DNA of 64,000 nt, from NCBI RefSeq assembly GCF_005869225.1, contig NZ_SWFP01000011.1:62001-126000 (forward strand), in the 5' to 3' direction. The DNA comes from Dyadobacter bucti. Lineage in GTDB: Bacteria; Bacteroidota; Bacteroidia; Cytophagales; Spirosomataceae. A model generated the notes under the pieces. The model made no database searches, was not told the origin of the DNA, and worked only from the letters and a program-made list of their open reading frames with translations. The position numbers and the translations under genes were made by a program. The number at the start of each line of letters is the position of its first letter. Within the stretch, counting starts at the first letter, position 1. This document shows positions 33,665 through 42,395 of this stretch, piece by piece.

Positions 33665-34975
33665 TTACGAATGATCATACAGCTTCCCGACCATCTTAAT
33701 CTGTCGGTATAGCATGAAAATGACGATTATGGCTAGTGAAACATATACGGCGGAGAACAGGTAAAATGAGTATGCAATGCCGGGCATGGGGGTTACGGCG
33801 TCGGCGGTGCGCATGATATTGTAGATTATCCAGGGCTGGCGGCCAACTTCGGTGACCGTCCAGCCGGCTTCCACGGCGATGAATCCCAGGGGCGTGGCGG
33901 CAACGAAAAGTTTAAGCAGCCACTGGCTTCGCAGCCAGGTTTGTTTTTTCCATAATGCAAGAAAATAAAGAATGGCGATCAGCATCATGGCCATACCAGC
34001 TCCCACCATGATCTGAAAAGCATAATGTGTGATGGCAACGGGCGGGTGGTTTTTTTTGGGGATCTGGTCGAGGCCCGTTACTTCTGATTCGAAATCACCG
34101 TGCGCCAGAAAACTCAAAAAACCGGGCAGTTTAATGGCATAGTCAACCTTCTTATTTTTTTCGTCCGGGATACCGCCCACGATCAGCGAGGCAGACTTTT
34201 CGGTTTCAAAGTGCGCTTCCATGGCGGCCAGTTTCGCGGGCTGCCTGATCGCTACATCTTTCGCAGAAATATCGCCGCTAAGTGGCTGCAAAATCGCTGC
34301 TACACAACCGAAAATAGCGGCAATAGTAAATGATTTGGTATGAAAAAGGACATTTTTGCCTTTCAGGATCATCAGTGCATGTACGCCCGCGACGGCAAAA
34401 CCAGTAGCGACAAATGCGGCGATGGTCATGTGCAGGGCTTGTGAAAACCACGCGTCGTTGAACATCGCCTCTATGGGATCAATGTTAATATACTGACCGT
34501 TGACAAAATCAAACCCGGCCGGACTGTTCATCCAGGCATTGGCTGCCACCACCAGTATCCCCGAAGCCAGCCCGCTAACGCCTACGATCACCCCCGTGAA
34601 CCAGTGGAACCATTTGTTGAACCGGCCCCAGCCGTAAAGGAAAAAGCCAAGTGCGATCGCCTCTATAAAAAATGCGGTACCCTCCAGCGAGAACGGCATC
34701 CCGAAGATCGGTCCGGCATGTTTCATAAATCCGGGCCATAAAAGTCCTAGCTCGAATGAAAGTACGGTACCCGAAACGGCCCCGGTCGCAAAAAATATCG
34801 CCACGCCCTTGCTCCATGCCTTGGTTACGTTTTTGTAAACTATATTATTGGTCCTGAGCCAGTAGTAATGTGCGACGGCCATAAAAAAAGGCATCACCAT
34901 TCCGATACATGAAAATATGATGTGGAAGCCCAGGGAAAGGGCCATTTGTGATCTTGCGGCAATGAAATCGTCCAT
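33665..34975 (-). CDS. cydA: Cytochrome bd ubiquinol oxidase subunit I
   Basis: CydA carries the haems and the quinol site of the oxidase. The 436-aa protein shows the first haem-ligand His in SLGFHIIFSCIGMVM, a second His in ALHMTIAAFVATGFA, the Q-loop region ending in DFESEVTGLDQIPKK, and a C-terminal helix rich block. The Q-loop is of the short type. The start ATG at 34975 is standard. It forms a pair with cydB. No cydX or ABC assembly genes are seen nearby. Confidence 0.95.
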   Translation of the reverse strand: MDDFIAARSQMALSLGFHIIFSCIGMVMPFFMAVAHYYWLRTNNIVYKNVTKAWSKGVAIFFATGAVSGTVLSFELGLLWPGFMKHAGPIFGMPFSLEGTAFFIEAIALGFFLYGWGRFNKWFHWFTGVIVGVSGLASGILVVAANAWMNSPAGFDFVNGQYINIDPIEAMFNDAWFSQALHMTIAAFVATGFAVAGVHALMILKGKNVLFHTKSFTIAAIFGCVAAILQPLSGDISAKDVAIRQPAKLAAMEAHFETEKSASLIVGGIPDEKNKKVDYAIKLPGFLSFLAHGDFESEVTGLDQIPKKNHPPVAITHYAFQIMVGAGMAMMLIAILYFLALWKKQTWLRSQWLLKLFVAATPLGFIAVEAGWTVTEVGRQPWIIYNIMRTADAVTPMPGIAYSFYLFSAVYVSLAIIVIFMLYRQIKMVGKLYDHS

Positions 34976-35150
34976 TTGAAACGGTGTTACTGAAAAATTA
35001 AATGTATTTCAAAAGGTCAAAAATTGATGGTTCAGGAGTAGGCCAAAGCTAGTGAAGTCCTTTCAGAAGAACCACCTTTATTGACAAAATGATCCGCAAA
35101 ATCCATTTTTTTGCATAACCTTTTTTCCTGAATCCAGCCTTTGTCCCAAC

Positions 35151-36389
35151 ATGAAAAAACTGTCTGTTCTCTTATTATTTCTCACGACTTTCGGGTATGC
35201 ACAGAAAACTCAGGTGCCTGCTATCAATACCAAACCTTTCAAGATCGACAGTTTGCTGTGGGACTTGAAAGTCCTGAGCATTGCGCCGGAAGTGAAGTGG
35301 ACCACTGCGGACGGGCCGGTGCGTACGTTGCTTTATAAAAGTGTGGATTACGAAGGAAAACCGACCGAGGTTTTTGCATATTATTCGAACCCGGATATTG
35401 TATCAGGCAAAAAGAGCGGACAGAAATTTCCCGGGATGGTCTTGATCCATGGGGGCGGAGGGAAGGCTTTCAAAGAGTGGGTTGAAAAATGGGCGAACGA
35501 GGGTTATGCAGCTATTGCCATGGATTTGTCCGGAAACGGGCCTGACGGCAAAAAGATTGAACGTCCCGGCCCGGACCAATCCAATGAAAACAAGTTTGAA
35601 AAAATAGAAACAGCTAACATCAGGGATGTATGGACTTACCATGCAGTGGCCAGCGGTATCCTTGCACATTCCCTGTTACTCAGTCTGCCTGAAATTGATA
35701 AAAACCGGACAGCAGTGACAGGGATCAGCTGGGGAGGTTACCTTACCTGCATTGTCGGGAGTCTCGACAACCGGTTCAAAGCTGCGGTTCCGGTATACGG
35801 CTGCGGATTTTATGATGAGTCCGACGTTTTCAAAGTGCCGCTGGACAAGCTTTCCATGGATAGCAAAAAGCGGTGGATGAAATTCTTCGATCCTTCGGTT
35901 TACTTGCCTTATGCCAGCAGCCCATTCTTTTTTATCAATGGTAACAAGGACAAGCATTACAATGTAATTCCCTATCACAAGACCTACTCACTGGTCAAAG
36001 CTCGTGGGGAAGTATGTATCATTCCGGAGATGAGGCACAGCCACGAAGCGGGCTGGGAACCGAAAGAGATCAAGTTTTTTGTTGATGGAATTGTGAATGA
36101 AGGGCCGAGACCTATTAACGTCAAGTTTATTGTGGACAAAGAAAATGAGCTGGAACTTATGTATGAGACTTTCAACCCCAATTCAGTTTCAATGGCGGAA
36201 TTTTATTATACCAACGATCTTACTTCCACCAACGAGCAGCGTACCTGGACAAAGCAGGAAGCGAAAATCGATCTCAAAAACAAAACCATATCCACGCTTA
36301 AACCAAAGGAAGGATATAAATATGCATTTTTCTATTTTAAGGATCAGAACGGAATTTCAGGTTCGAGCAGGTTTTTGATTAAGGAATAG
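35151..36389 (+). CDS. Exported alpha/beta hydrolase, acetyl-esterase-like
   Basis: A 412-aa exported hydrolase. The signal peptide is MKKLSVLLLFLTTFGYAQ. The catalytic nucleophile is the Ser in GISWGGYLT (GxSxG); oxyanion region GMVLIHGGGGKAF; candidate acid Asp in FFINGNKDKHYN and His in MRHSHEAG. The C-terminal 90 residues (RPINVKFIVDKENELELMYE onward) form an added beta domain like that of acetyl-xylan or related esterases. Substrate not known. It stands alone on the + strand between cydA and a 3-hydroxyacyl-CoA dehydrogenase gene. Confidence 0.85.
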   Translation: MKKLSVLLLFLTTFGYAQKTQVPAINTKPFKIDSLLWDLKVLSIAPEVKWTTADGPVRTLLYKSVDYEGKPTEVFAYYSNPDIVSGKKSGQKFPGMVLIHGGGGKAFKEWVEKWANEGYAAIAMDLSGNGPDGKKIERPGPDQSNENKFEKIETANIRDVWTYHAVASGILAHSLLLSLPEIDKNRTAVTGISWGGYLTCIVGSLDNRFKAAVPVYGCGFYDESDVFKVPLDKLSMDSKKRWMKFFDPSVYLPYASSPFFFINGNKDKHYNVIPYHKTYSLVKARGEVCIIPEMRHSHEAGWEPKEIKFFVDGIVNEGPRPINVKFIVDKENELELMYETFNPNSVSMAEFYYTNDLTSTNEQRTWTKQEAKIDLKNKTISTLKPKEGYKYAFFYFKDQNGISGSSRFLIKE

Positions 36390-36443
36390 CCAAGTTATCA
36401 GTCTGAATGATTTGTATAAATATTACTCCTCAAAAAAATAAAT

Positions 36444-36614
36444 ATGCCCGGAGCGAAGGAAAATGATGAAACACCAAGGGGAAATGACAAATTATTTGGT
36501 GTAGAGAATCAGCTGGACGAAGACATCCTTATTTTGGAAATAATTAAGGAATGTGAAAAAGGAGATACAATCACTTACGAACAGTTCAAAAAGGAAATGG
36601 GATGGAACCAGTGA
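36444..36614 (+). CDS. Small hypothetical protein, 56 aa
   Basis: An uninterrupted frame from ATG at 36444 to TGA at 36612, in an AT-rich leader favourable for initiation in Bacteroidota. The protein MPGAKENDETPRGNDKLFG continues with acidic residues and ends in ITYEQFKKEMGWNQ. The last part, with Tyr-Glu-Gln-Phe, resembles short antitoxin or regulator tails, but no family is recognised. No toxin gene follows. Could be a chance open frame. Confidence 0.45.
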   Translation: MPGAKENDETPRGNDKLFGVENQLDEDILILEIIKECEKGDTITYEQFKKEMGWNQ

Positions 36615-36660
36615 CTGAAAATCGTTTTACATTAGCCAATTCCATCCCCGGAGTTTCCTT

Positions 36661-37665
36661 CTAGCTACTTTGTTCGGAGCTATTTCCCTCCTTTTCAGCA
36701 AGTTTTTTCTTTACAATATCGACAGGGTATTTCAATGCCAGTTCCCTGATCTCGTAGCTGAATTCTTTGAAGGTTTCTTCCCACATTTTCGCTTCACCGG
36801 GCGCATAGTCGTAAAATCCGTGGGCATTGGCGACGCCCCTTCCACCTTCCCGCACCACTTTGTCGATCAGTTCCGGGACTTCCGTGCTATTATTTAGTGT
36901 AGGAAGTAAATTTTGCATCACCGTGTGATACGCAGGAACGCCAGTGAGATCCATCCAGCGGAATACACCCACGAAAGTCATGAAGTAGCCCGCGTTATTC
37001 CGGCAGGAACGGTCCACATCCTCAATAGTCGCATACCCGTTTTCGACAAGACTGATTGCTTCACGGTACATCGCGTACATGAGCCGGTTGGTAATGAAAC
37101 CCGCAATATCTTTCCGTACCAAAATCGGCTCTTTTCCCCATTGGTGAGAAAGTTCATACAGATATTCCCCGTTTTTGATATCCGTATCATCTCCGCAGAT
37201 TACTTCCAGAAACCGGGTGGTGTGGGCAGGTTCGGTCCAGTGGAGGCCCAGAAATCTTTCTGGATGTTGCGTGAGTTTCTGCAGTTTGCTGATCGGGATC
37301 GCGGAAGTATTGCTCGTCAGAAGCGCGTCAGGTGCGATAACAGCTTCTATTTTTTGTAATACAGCGTTTTTTACATCAATATCTTCAATCGTACATTCAT
37401 TGACGAGTTGGCAGTTTTTCAGTAAGCCGTAGTCTTCTGTGATCGTCAAATTTTGAAGATAAAACTCAGGTTTGTTTGGAATGAGGCCTTTTTCAACGGA
37501 ATTCTCAAAATGCTTCCTGATCCGGTTTTCAGCATGTAAAAGATCTGCACTCACGGGGGCCACTGCTATTACAGGATGTCCGGCGATCAGCAGGCATGTT
37601 ACGATACTGCAGCCCATTAATCCCAAACCCACTATTCCGACCGGTATTTCATTTGTATTGATCAT
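36661..37665 (-). CDS. 3-hydroxyacyl-CoA dehydrogenase family protein
   Basis: A 334-aa NAD-dependent dehydrogenase with both usual domains: Rossmann motif GIVGLGLMGCSIVTC, catalytic region NTSAIPISKLQKL, and the His of LGLHWTEPAH, followed by FITNRLMYAMYREAISLVE from the C-terminal dimerisation domain. The family oxidises 3-hydroxyacyl-CoA in beta-oxidation or acts on other 3-hydroxy acids such as L-gulonate; the family is clear but the substrate not. It does not carry the enoyl-CoA hydratase part of FadB. Not obviously in an operon. Confidence 0.85.
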   Translation of the reverse strand: MINTNEIPVGIVGLGLMGCSIVTCLLIAGHPVIAVAPVSADLLHAENRIRKHFENSVEKGLIPNKPEFYLQNLTITEDYGLLKNCQLVNECTIEDIDVKNAVLQKIEAVIAPDALLTSNTSAIPISKLQKLTQHPERFLGLHWTEPAHTTRFLEVICGDDTDIKNGEYLYELSHQWGKEPILVRKDIAGFITNRLMYAMYREAISLVENGYATIEDVDRSCRNNAGYFMTFVGVFRWMDLTGVPAYHTVMQNLLPTLNNSTEVPELIDKVVREGGRGVANAHGFYDYAPGEAKMWEETFKEFSYEIRELALKYPVDIVKKKLAEKEGNSSEQSS

Positions 37666-37735
37666 TCAGAAGACGCTTTAAATGAGTGATGTTAAAAGAA
37701 ATGAAAGAAATTAAATCCGGCTTCCTACTACAAAA

Positions 37736-37767
37736 AAAGCCCCGGAATCGTCGGATTCCGGGGCTTT
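37736..37767 (-). terminator. Terminator of csbD
   Basis: Fourteen-base perfect arms (AAAGCCCCGGAATC / GATTCCGGGGCTTT) with loop GTCG, followed on the minus strand by TTTTTTTG. It lies 12 bp past the CsbD stop codon. Confidence 0.9.
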
Positions 37768-37779
37768 CATTCATTTTTG

Positions 37780-37977
37780 TTATCTCGACCAGCTTGCTAC
37801 CTCTGTTTCCACTTCTTCGCGGGTCTTACCTAGTTTTTTCTGAATTTTTCCAAGAAGCTCGTCTTCTTTTCCATCTTCGTATAACAGGTCGTCGTCAGTT
37901 AAATCTGCATATTGCTGTTTGAACTTTCCTTTTAGTTCGTTCCAGTTCCCTTTAATTTGTTGCGTGAAAGCACTCAT
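37780..37977 (-). CDS. CsbD family general stress protein
   Basis: A 65-aa protein of the CsbD family, small hydrophilic stress proteins of unknown mechanism. The motif [20 protein letters not shown] is characteristic, and the C-terminal half is acidic and helical. It has its own terminator and a 5' leader with nested inverted repeats (37985-38033), and stands alone on the minus strand. In other bacteria the family is induced by stress or stationary phase. Confidence 0.88.
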   Translation of the reverse strand: MSAFTQQIKGNWNELKGKFKQQYADLTDDDLLYEDGKEDELLGKIQKKLGKTREEVETEVASWSR

Positions 37978-37984
37978 AACATTT

Positions 37985-38033
37985 GCTATTTAAATTAATA
38001 AATCATGCTTGTATAAGCATCTGTTTAAATAGC
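37985..38033. promoter_or_regulatory. Nested inverted repeats in the leader of csbD
   Basis: Outer arms GCTATTTAAA (37985-37994) and TTTAAATAGC (38024-38033), with an inner perfect hairpin ATGCTT-GTAT-AAGCAT (38005-38020), lie 7 bp before the csbD start. In mRNA they could form an AT-rich stem next to the start codon, or bind a dimeric regulator. Confidence 0.5.
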
Positions 38034-38114
38034 CATGTTAAATAATCATTCCCGCGCAGATTAGGCTACCAGGGTGTTTTCAGAGCTGAAAGTTGAGAAA
38101 TTTTTTTCCCGAAA

Positions 38115-38153
38115 GTGTATTATATCCTGCCAGAAAACAGGATATAATTACAC
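38115..38153. other. Long inverted repeat between csbD and AGE-type gene
   Basis: Arms of 15 bp (GTGTATTATATCCTG / CAGGATATAA-T-TACAC, with one bulged T) around an 8-nt loop. It lies 30 bp past the 3' end of the epimerase gene; the minus-strand side has no run of U, so a terminator without U tract, or a regulatory site for csbD, are both possible. Confidence 0.55.
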
Positions 38154-38183
38154 ATTGATATAATTAATAAAAGATTGAACGGG

Positions 38184-39455
38184 CTAGGCTGTCGCAATCA
38201 GCTTGTCGAGCCGCACAATTCCCTGAACCATGGAGCGTACCGAGTGGTAATTGACTTTCCAGGAATGGCTCATGTGTTTCCAGATCGGCTCTCCCTGGCG
38301 GGTAAGCAGCGGCAACCATTCTCCTACTTCCGAATGGATCATGTGGTCGAAAACAAAACGGTGCGTGGCGTCGTAGGCTTTAAGATATTTTTCATCCCCG
38401 TAAACCCGGTATGCGTCGAGCATCCCGATAATCACCTCGGCCTGTTGCCAGAACTCTTTTTCCCGGTCATATACTTCTCCTGCGTGCGAGCCCTCCACAT
38501 ATACACCGCCGTACTCCCAGTCGATCCCGTTTTCGACAGCGTGGTTATACGATGCGAGCAGTTGGTCGTGGTAGGCATCGTATGGAACACCGGCGATGTC
38601 CAGCGCGTGCATCAGCAGCCATGCAAATTCTACGTTATGTCCGTAGCTGGTGTTGTCTTCCGCCGAACTTTTCAGGCCGTCTTCGGTAAACCTGTCCCAT
38701 CCCCAGATAATATCAAACTTGATCTGAGGGGCAACAGTCCAGTCAGCCCAGAACTGCGGAATACCCGTTTTGTATTGCGGGTGCATGATCTTGTTGATCA
38801 GCAGCTGGATTATTTCCAGCAGCTTGCGCTTGTGCACTTGTTTCTGGCTCGCTTCATATAACGTAGTAAAAGCCTCCATGAGGTGCATGTGGGCATCAAG
38901 CGTTTTACGGTCGCCACCTGCAGGGCCTTTGCCTTTCAGTTCCCAGTTTTTATGGAACATTTCAAAATATCCTCCATAGTAAGTATCTGCACCATATTTT
39001 TGCAGCAGGTCAAAAACTTTTTCCGCATATTCCAAACCTCTCGGATCGCCCGTAGCAAGGGTATACTCTGCGAGGCTATAAATGGCGAAACTATGTCCGT
39101 AAACTATTTTTTCATCGATCTTAACATTGCCCTTGCGATCCATCAGCCAGTAAAATCCGCCGTTTTCATTGTCCCACATCTTATCAATAAGAAAATCGAC
39201 CCCGTGACTTGCGATGGCTGCATAACGTCCGTCGCCGTAGCCCGCGCGGTGGGCAGATGAAAAAGTATAAACTGTTCTGGTCTGCGCGATCAGGGACTTT
39301 TCATCTGCTCCCGAATCATTTCCGGCATTGTCGAAATGTGTTATAAATCCGCCATTGTCTTTATCCACACAACGATTTTCCCAGAAAGGCAGGAGTTGTG
39401 TTGTTAAATGATTGTGAATTTCCTGGCGGTAATTTTTAAGTTGGTCAAGGCTCAT
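38184..39455 (-). CDS. N-acylglucosamine/cellobiose 2-epimerase family protein
   Basis: A 423-aa (alpha/alpha)6-barrel epimerase. It acts on C2 of a sugar at a reducing end, most like cellobiose 2-epimerases. Conserved His residues appear in LDAHMHLMEAFTTLY, YGHNVEFAWLLMHA and WKVNYHSVRSMVQG, at the spacing of cellobiose-2-epimerase catalytic histidines; aromatic residues in WDNENGGFYWL and GIPQFWADW line the pocket. Length is normal. Alternative: a mannose isomerase or other AGE member. The regions on both sides are non-coding, so it is a single-gene unit. Confidence 0.88.
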   Translation of the reverse strand: MSLDQLKNYRQEIHNHLTTQLLPFWENRCVDKDNGGFITHFDNAGNDSGADEKSLIAQTRTVYTFSSAHRAGYGDGRYAAIASHGVDFLIDKMWDNENGGFYWLMDRKGNVKIDEKIVYGHSFAIYSLAEYTLATGDPRGLEYAEKVFDLLQKYGADTYYGGYFEMFHKNWELKGKGPAGGDRKTLDAHMHLMEAFTTLYEASQKQVHKRKLLEIIQLLINKIMHPQYKTGIPQFWADWTVAPQIKFDIIWGWDRFTEDGLKSSAEDNTSYGHNVEFAWLLMHALDIAGVPYDAYHDQLLASYNHAVENGIDWEYGGVYVEGSHAGEVYDREKEFWQQAEVIIGMLDAYRVYGDEKYLKAYDATHRFVFDHMIHSEVGEWLPLLTRQGEPIWKHMSHSWKVNYHSVRSMVQGIVRLDKLIATA

Positions 39456-39554
39456 TAGGGAATATATTATAGTTTATTGTTAAATAAAGGATTCAAAAAT
39501 TTGCGCGTTACTGCTTTTTATATGCGGTACCTACGGCACCGGACAGCACACCCA
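39456..39554. other. Upstream region of epimerase gene merging into repeat array
   Basis: Ninety-nine bases without a gene. A hairpin GGTACC-TACG-GCACC-like sequence at 39524-39538 (GCGGTACCTACGGCACCG) resembles the third hairpin of the array units in opposite phase. Confidence 0.4.
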
Positions 39555-40432
39555 GTTGTTACTTGGTTACCGATATGTTGTCCCTAAGGGACATGTGTAG
39601 TGCTTCTACAATTTAGAGTGACATCGCCAAGCATCCCCCTCGGGATGCCACATTCCCAGCCGAGCTTCACATCCCTAGGATCATCCGCGTTCCGTCAGGT
39701 ACGCTTGTTACCCATATGTTGTCCCTATCGGGACATCTTGATGGTGCTTCTACAATTTAGAGTGACATCGCCAAGCATCCCGCTAGGTATGCCACATTCC
39801 CAGCCCAGCGTCACATCCCCAGGATCATCCGCGTGCCGTCAGGTACGCTTGTTACCCACATGTAGTCCCTATCAGGACATTTTGATCGTGCTTCTACAAT
39901 TTAACAGTGCTATTTCCAGCATCCCGCTAGGTATGCCACATTCCCAGCCAAGCGTCACATCCCCAGGATCATCTGCGTGCCGTCAGGTACGCTTGTTACC
40001 CATATGTAGTCCCTATCGGGACATTTAGATTATGCTGCTACATTTTAACAGTGCTATTTCCAGCATCCCACTAGGGATGCCACATTCCCAGCCGAGCGTC
40101 ACATCCCCATGATCATCCGCGTGCCGTCAGGTACGCTTGTTACCCATATGTTGTTCCTATTGGGACATTTTGGTGGTGCTTCTACAATTTAGAGTGACAT
40201 CGCCAAGCACCGCGCTAGGGATGCCACATTCCCAGCCCAGCGTCACATCCCTAGGGTCATCCGCGTGCCGTCAGGTACGCTTGTTACCCATATGTTGTCC
40301 CTATGGGGACATCTTGATGGTGCTTCTACAATTTAGAGTGACATCGCCAAGCATCCCGCTAGGGATGCCACATTATTAGCCCATGTTATCCCCAGGATCA
40401 TCTGCGTGCCGTCAGGTACGCTGTATGTGTAT
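39555..40432. repeat. Tandem array of 144-bp units with three hairpins each
   Basis: Counting from the word TGCTTCTACAATTT, units start at 39601, 39745, 39889, 40033, 40177 and 40321, exactly 144 bp apart; the sixth stops after about 110 bp and a partial unit precedes the first. Each unit has three short palindromes: GCATCCC-loop-GGGATGC, GCGTGCC-GTCA-GGTACGC and GTCCC-TATC-GGGAC. Units differ by a few bases and some changes keep or disturb pairing. Since 144 is divisible by 3, long open frames run across it on both strands (for example 39600-40028), but the frames are interrupted, have no start context and mirror the repeat, so I call it non-coding. Confidence 0.9.
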
Positions 40433-40660
40433 TACGCCGACATCAGTATTATTGGCTATCTCATCTTGCTTTTATCATTATAAATATTTTTATCAGGAAT
40501 ATTATGCTTTTTCTCCCTGCTTCCGGCTTTTGCTATTTAAGACAACGGACTATATTAACTACTTGAAACTTATAAATGCAGCTGGTAAGGCGCCGGGCTT
40601 GCAAATGCTGAGACATACTTCGTAATTCGCAGATAATTCTCTTTAACCTTTTTGATATAT
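40433..40660. other. Non-coding DNA between repeat array and polX-like gene
   Basis: AT-rich DNA with no open frame that looks real and no clear terminator; the promoter of the PolX-like gene must be here but no full consensus is visible. Confidence 0.4.
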
Positions 40661-42373
40661 ATGAGCAATCCTGAAATTGTCGAGATACTGGAATTAACCG
40701 CCAAGTTGCTGGAATTGCACGATGCCGACCCTTTCAAAATAAAAGGCTACTCCATTGCGGCATTTTATCTGGATAAATACAAAGACGGTGAACTGCAGTA
40801 TATGACAGAACAGGAACTGACCAAACTCCAGGGAATCGGGAAAAGTACGGCTGGGAAGATAGTCCAGATTGCCAAAACAGGGACATTCCCGGAGCTGGAA
40901 GAGCTCCTCAGCAATACGCCCCTGGGTGTCATGGAGATGTTCAATATCAAAGGAATAGGGCCAAAGAAAATTGCGTTGCTCTGGCGTGAACTGGGTATCG
41001 ACAACCTCCACGAACTCGAACTTGCGTGCCTCAATGGCAGCGTTTCCAAACTCAAAGGTTTTGGCGGAAGCATTCAGCAAAAGATCCTGGAATCTCTCGC
41101 ATTCCTGAAAGACCAGGCTGGCAAGCTGCGGATGGACAAAGCCGAGAATGTGGCTGGCTTGATTGTCAATGAACTGAAAAAGAATTTTGAAGAAGTGGTA
41201 GTCGCGGGGGATATCAGGCGGAAGGCGGAAATTGTGGATGCAATCAAAATCCTGGTCAAAACGGAATCTCCGGCTTTGCTGCAGAACATACTAGGCGGGA
41301 TTGAATTCCTGGTGCAGGATGAAAAAATATCGTCGCCGTTTATATGGAGAGGAAATGTGCAGGAGGTAGCAGTGAGTATTGAGGTGATAGCCGTGAAACC
41401 TGAGCGCATGGTGAATGAGCTCTTTTTGGAAACAGCTACCGCAGACCACCTGGGTTATCCTACAACTTCGGGTAGTACGATCTGGAAAAACGCTGTTTAC
41501 GAGCCGGTCGAAAACGAAGAAAGTATTTATGTGAAATCCGGGCTGCCTTATATTGTTCCTGAAATGAGGGAAGGGGCCGGGGAATTTGAATGGGCTGAAA
41601 AACACGGCAACGACCAGCTGGTGACCTGGGATGATCTCAAAGGTATCCTGCACAATCACAGTACCTATTCCGATGGGCAGCATACACTGGAACAAATGGC
41701 GCTGTATTGCCGGGAATTGGGTTTTGAATATCTGGGAATAGCGGACCACTCGCAAACTGCCACTTATGCCCAGGGTTTAAAAGTGGAAGATGTGATCCGC
41801 CAGCATGAGGAAATTGTGCGGCTTAACGCGAGGTTCGCAGCTGAAAATCCTGAAAAACCTTTCAAGATCCTCAAAGGAATTGAGTCGGATATCCTCGGCG
41901 ACGGTTCGCTGGATTACCCGGCCGAAGTCCTTGCTACATTCGACTACATCGTTGCTTCGGTGCACAGTAACCTGACCATGTCGCAGGAGAAGGCCACAGC
42001 CCGGCTTCTGAAGGCTATTGAAAACCCATATACGACCATTCTCGGGCATCCGACGGGACGCCTGTTGTTATCAAGAGAAGGTTATCCGATCGATCATAAG
42101 GTTATTATCGATGCCTGCGCAGAACATAAAGTAGTAGTGGAAATCAACGCCTCCCCCTGGCGCCTCGATCTGGACTGGCGATGGATTTCCTATTGTATTG
42201 AAAAGGACGTACTGCTGAGCATCAATCCGGACGCACATTCCAAAGAAGGTTACCTGGACATGCACTACGGAGTAGCCGTTGCCCGCAAAGGTGGTTTGAC
42301 CAAATCCATGACTTTTAATGCGTTGTCTCTGGAAGAAATGGAGGCGTATTTGGGTAAAAAGATTTTGAGATAG
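40661..42373 (+). CDS. PolX-like protein: degenerate polymerase domain fused to an intact PHP domain
   Basis: A 570-aa relative of bacterial PolX, which combines a Pol beta-type polymerase with a PHP phosphatase/exonuclease domain. The N-terminal helix-hairpin-helix parts are present (LQGIGKSTAGKIVQ, IKGIGPKKIALLW, LKGFGGSIQQKIL). The polymerase palm is not: the canonical G-D-I-D is D193-A194-I195-K196 here, so both catalytic aspartates are lost, and the following region is shorter and altered. The C-terminal PHP motifs are complete: HNHSTYSDG, ADHSQT, KGIESDI, SVHSN, GHPTG and NPDAHS. It probably keeps metal-dependent 3'-5' exonuclease or other PHP activity without synthesis. I used the ATG at 40661 (MSNPEIVEIL). 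Confidence 0.85.
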   Translation: MSNPEIVEILELTAKLLELHDADPFKIKGYSIAAFYLDKYKDGELQYMTEQELTKLQGIGKSTAGKIVQIAKTGTFPELEELLSNTPLGVMEMFNIKGIGPKKIALLWRELGIDNLHELELACLNGSVSKLKGFGGSIQQKILESLAFLKDQAGKLRMDKAENVAGLIVNELKKNFEEVVVAGDIRRKAEIVDAIKILVKTESPALLQNILGGIEFLVQDEKISSPFIWRGNVQEVAVSIEVIAVKPERMVNELFLETATADHLGYPTTSGSTIWKNAVYEPVENEESIYVKSGLPYIVPEMREGAGEFEWAEKHGNDQLVTWDDLKGILHNHSTYSDGQHTLEQMALYCRELGFEYLGIADHSQTATYAQGLKVEDVIRQHEEIVRLNARFAAENPEKPFKILKGIESDILGDGSLDYPAEVLATFDYIVASVHSNLTMSQEKATARLLKAIENPYTTILGHPTGRLLLSREGYPIDHKVIIDACAEHKVVVEINASPWRLDLDWRWISYCIEKDVLLSINPDAHSKEGYLDMHYGVAVARKGGLTKSMTFNALSLEEMEAYLGKKILR

Positions 42374-42395
42374 CTAACTTCTCACCTCTTATCAT

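Noticed and set aside
36602-36660. Twenty-codon frame MEPVTENRFTLANS after the 56-aa gene
   Set aside because: Too short and without any family resemblance; not a toxin partner.
38175-38861. Antisense frame of 228 codons over the epimerase gene
   Set aside because: Shadow of the AGE-family gene with conserved His motifs.
39600-40379. Open frames across the 144-bp array (about 48-aa repeats such as MPHSQPS)
   Set aside because: Period 144 is a multiple of 3, so open frames extend by themselves; no signal peptide, no ribosome site and frames interrupted between units.
39555-40432. CRISPR array
   Set aside because: Units are 144 bp and adjoining without variable spacers; no cas genes are near.
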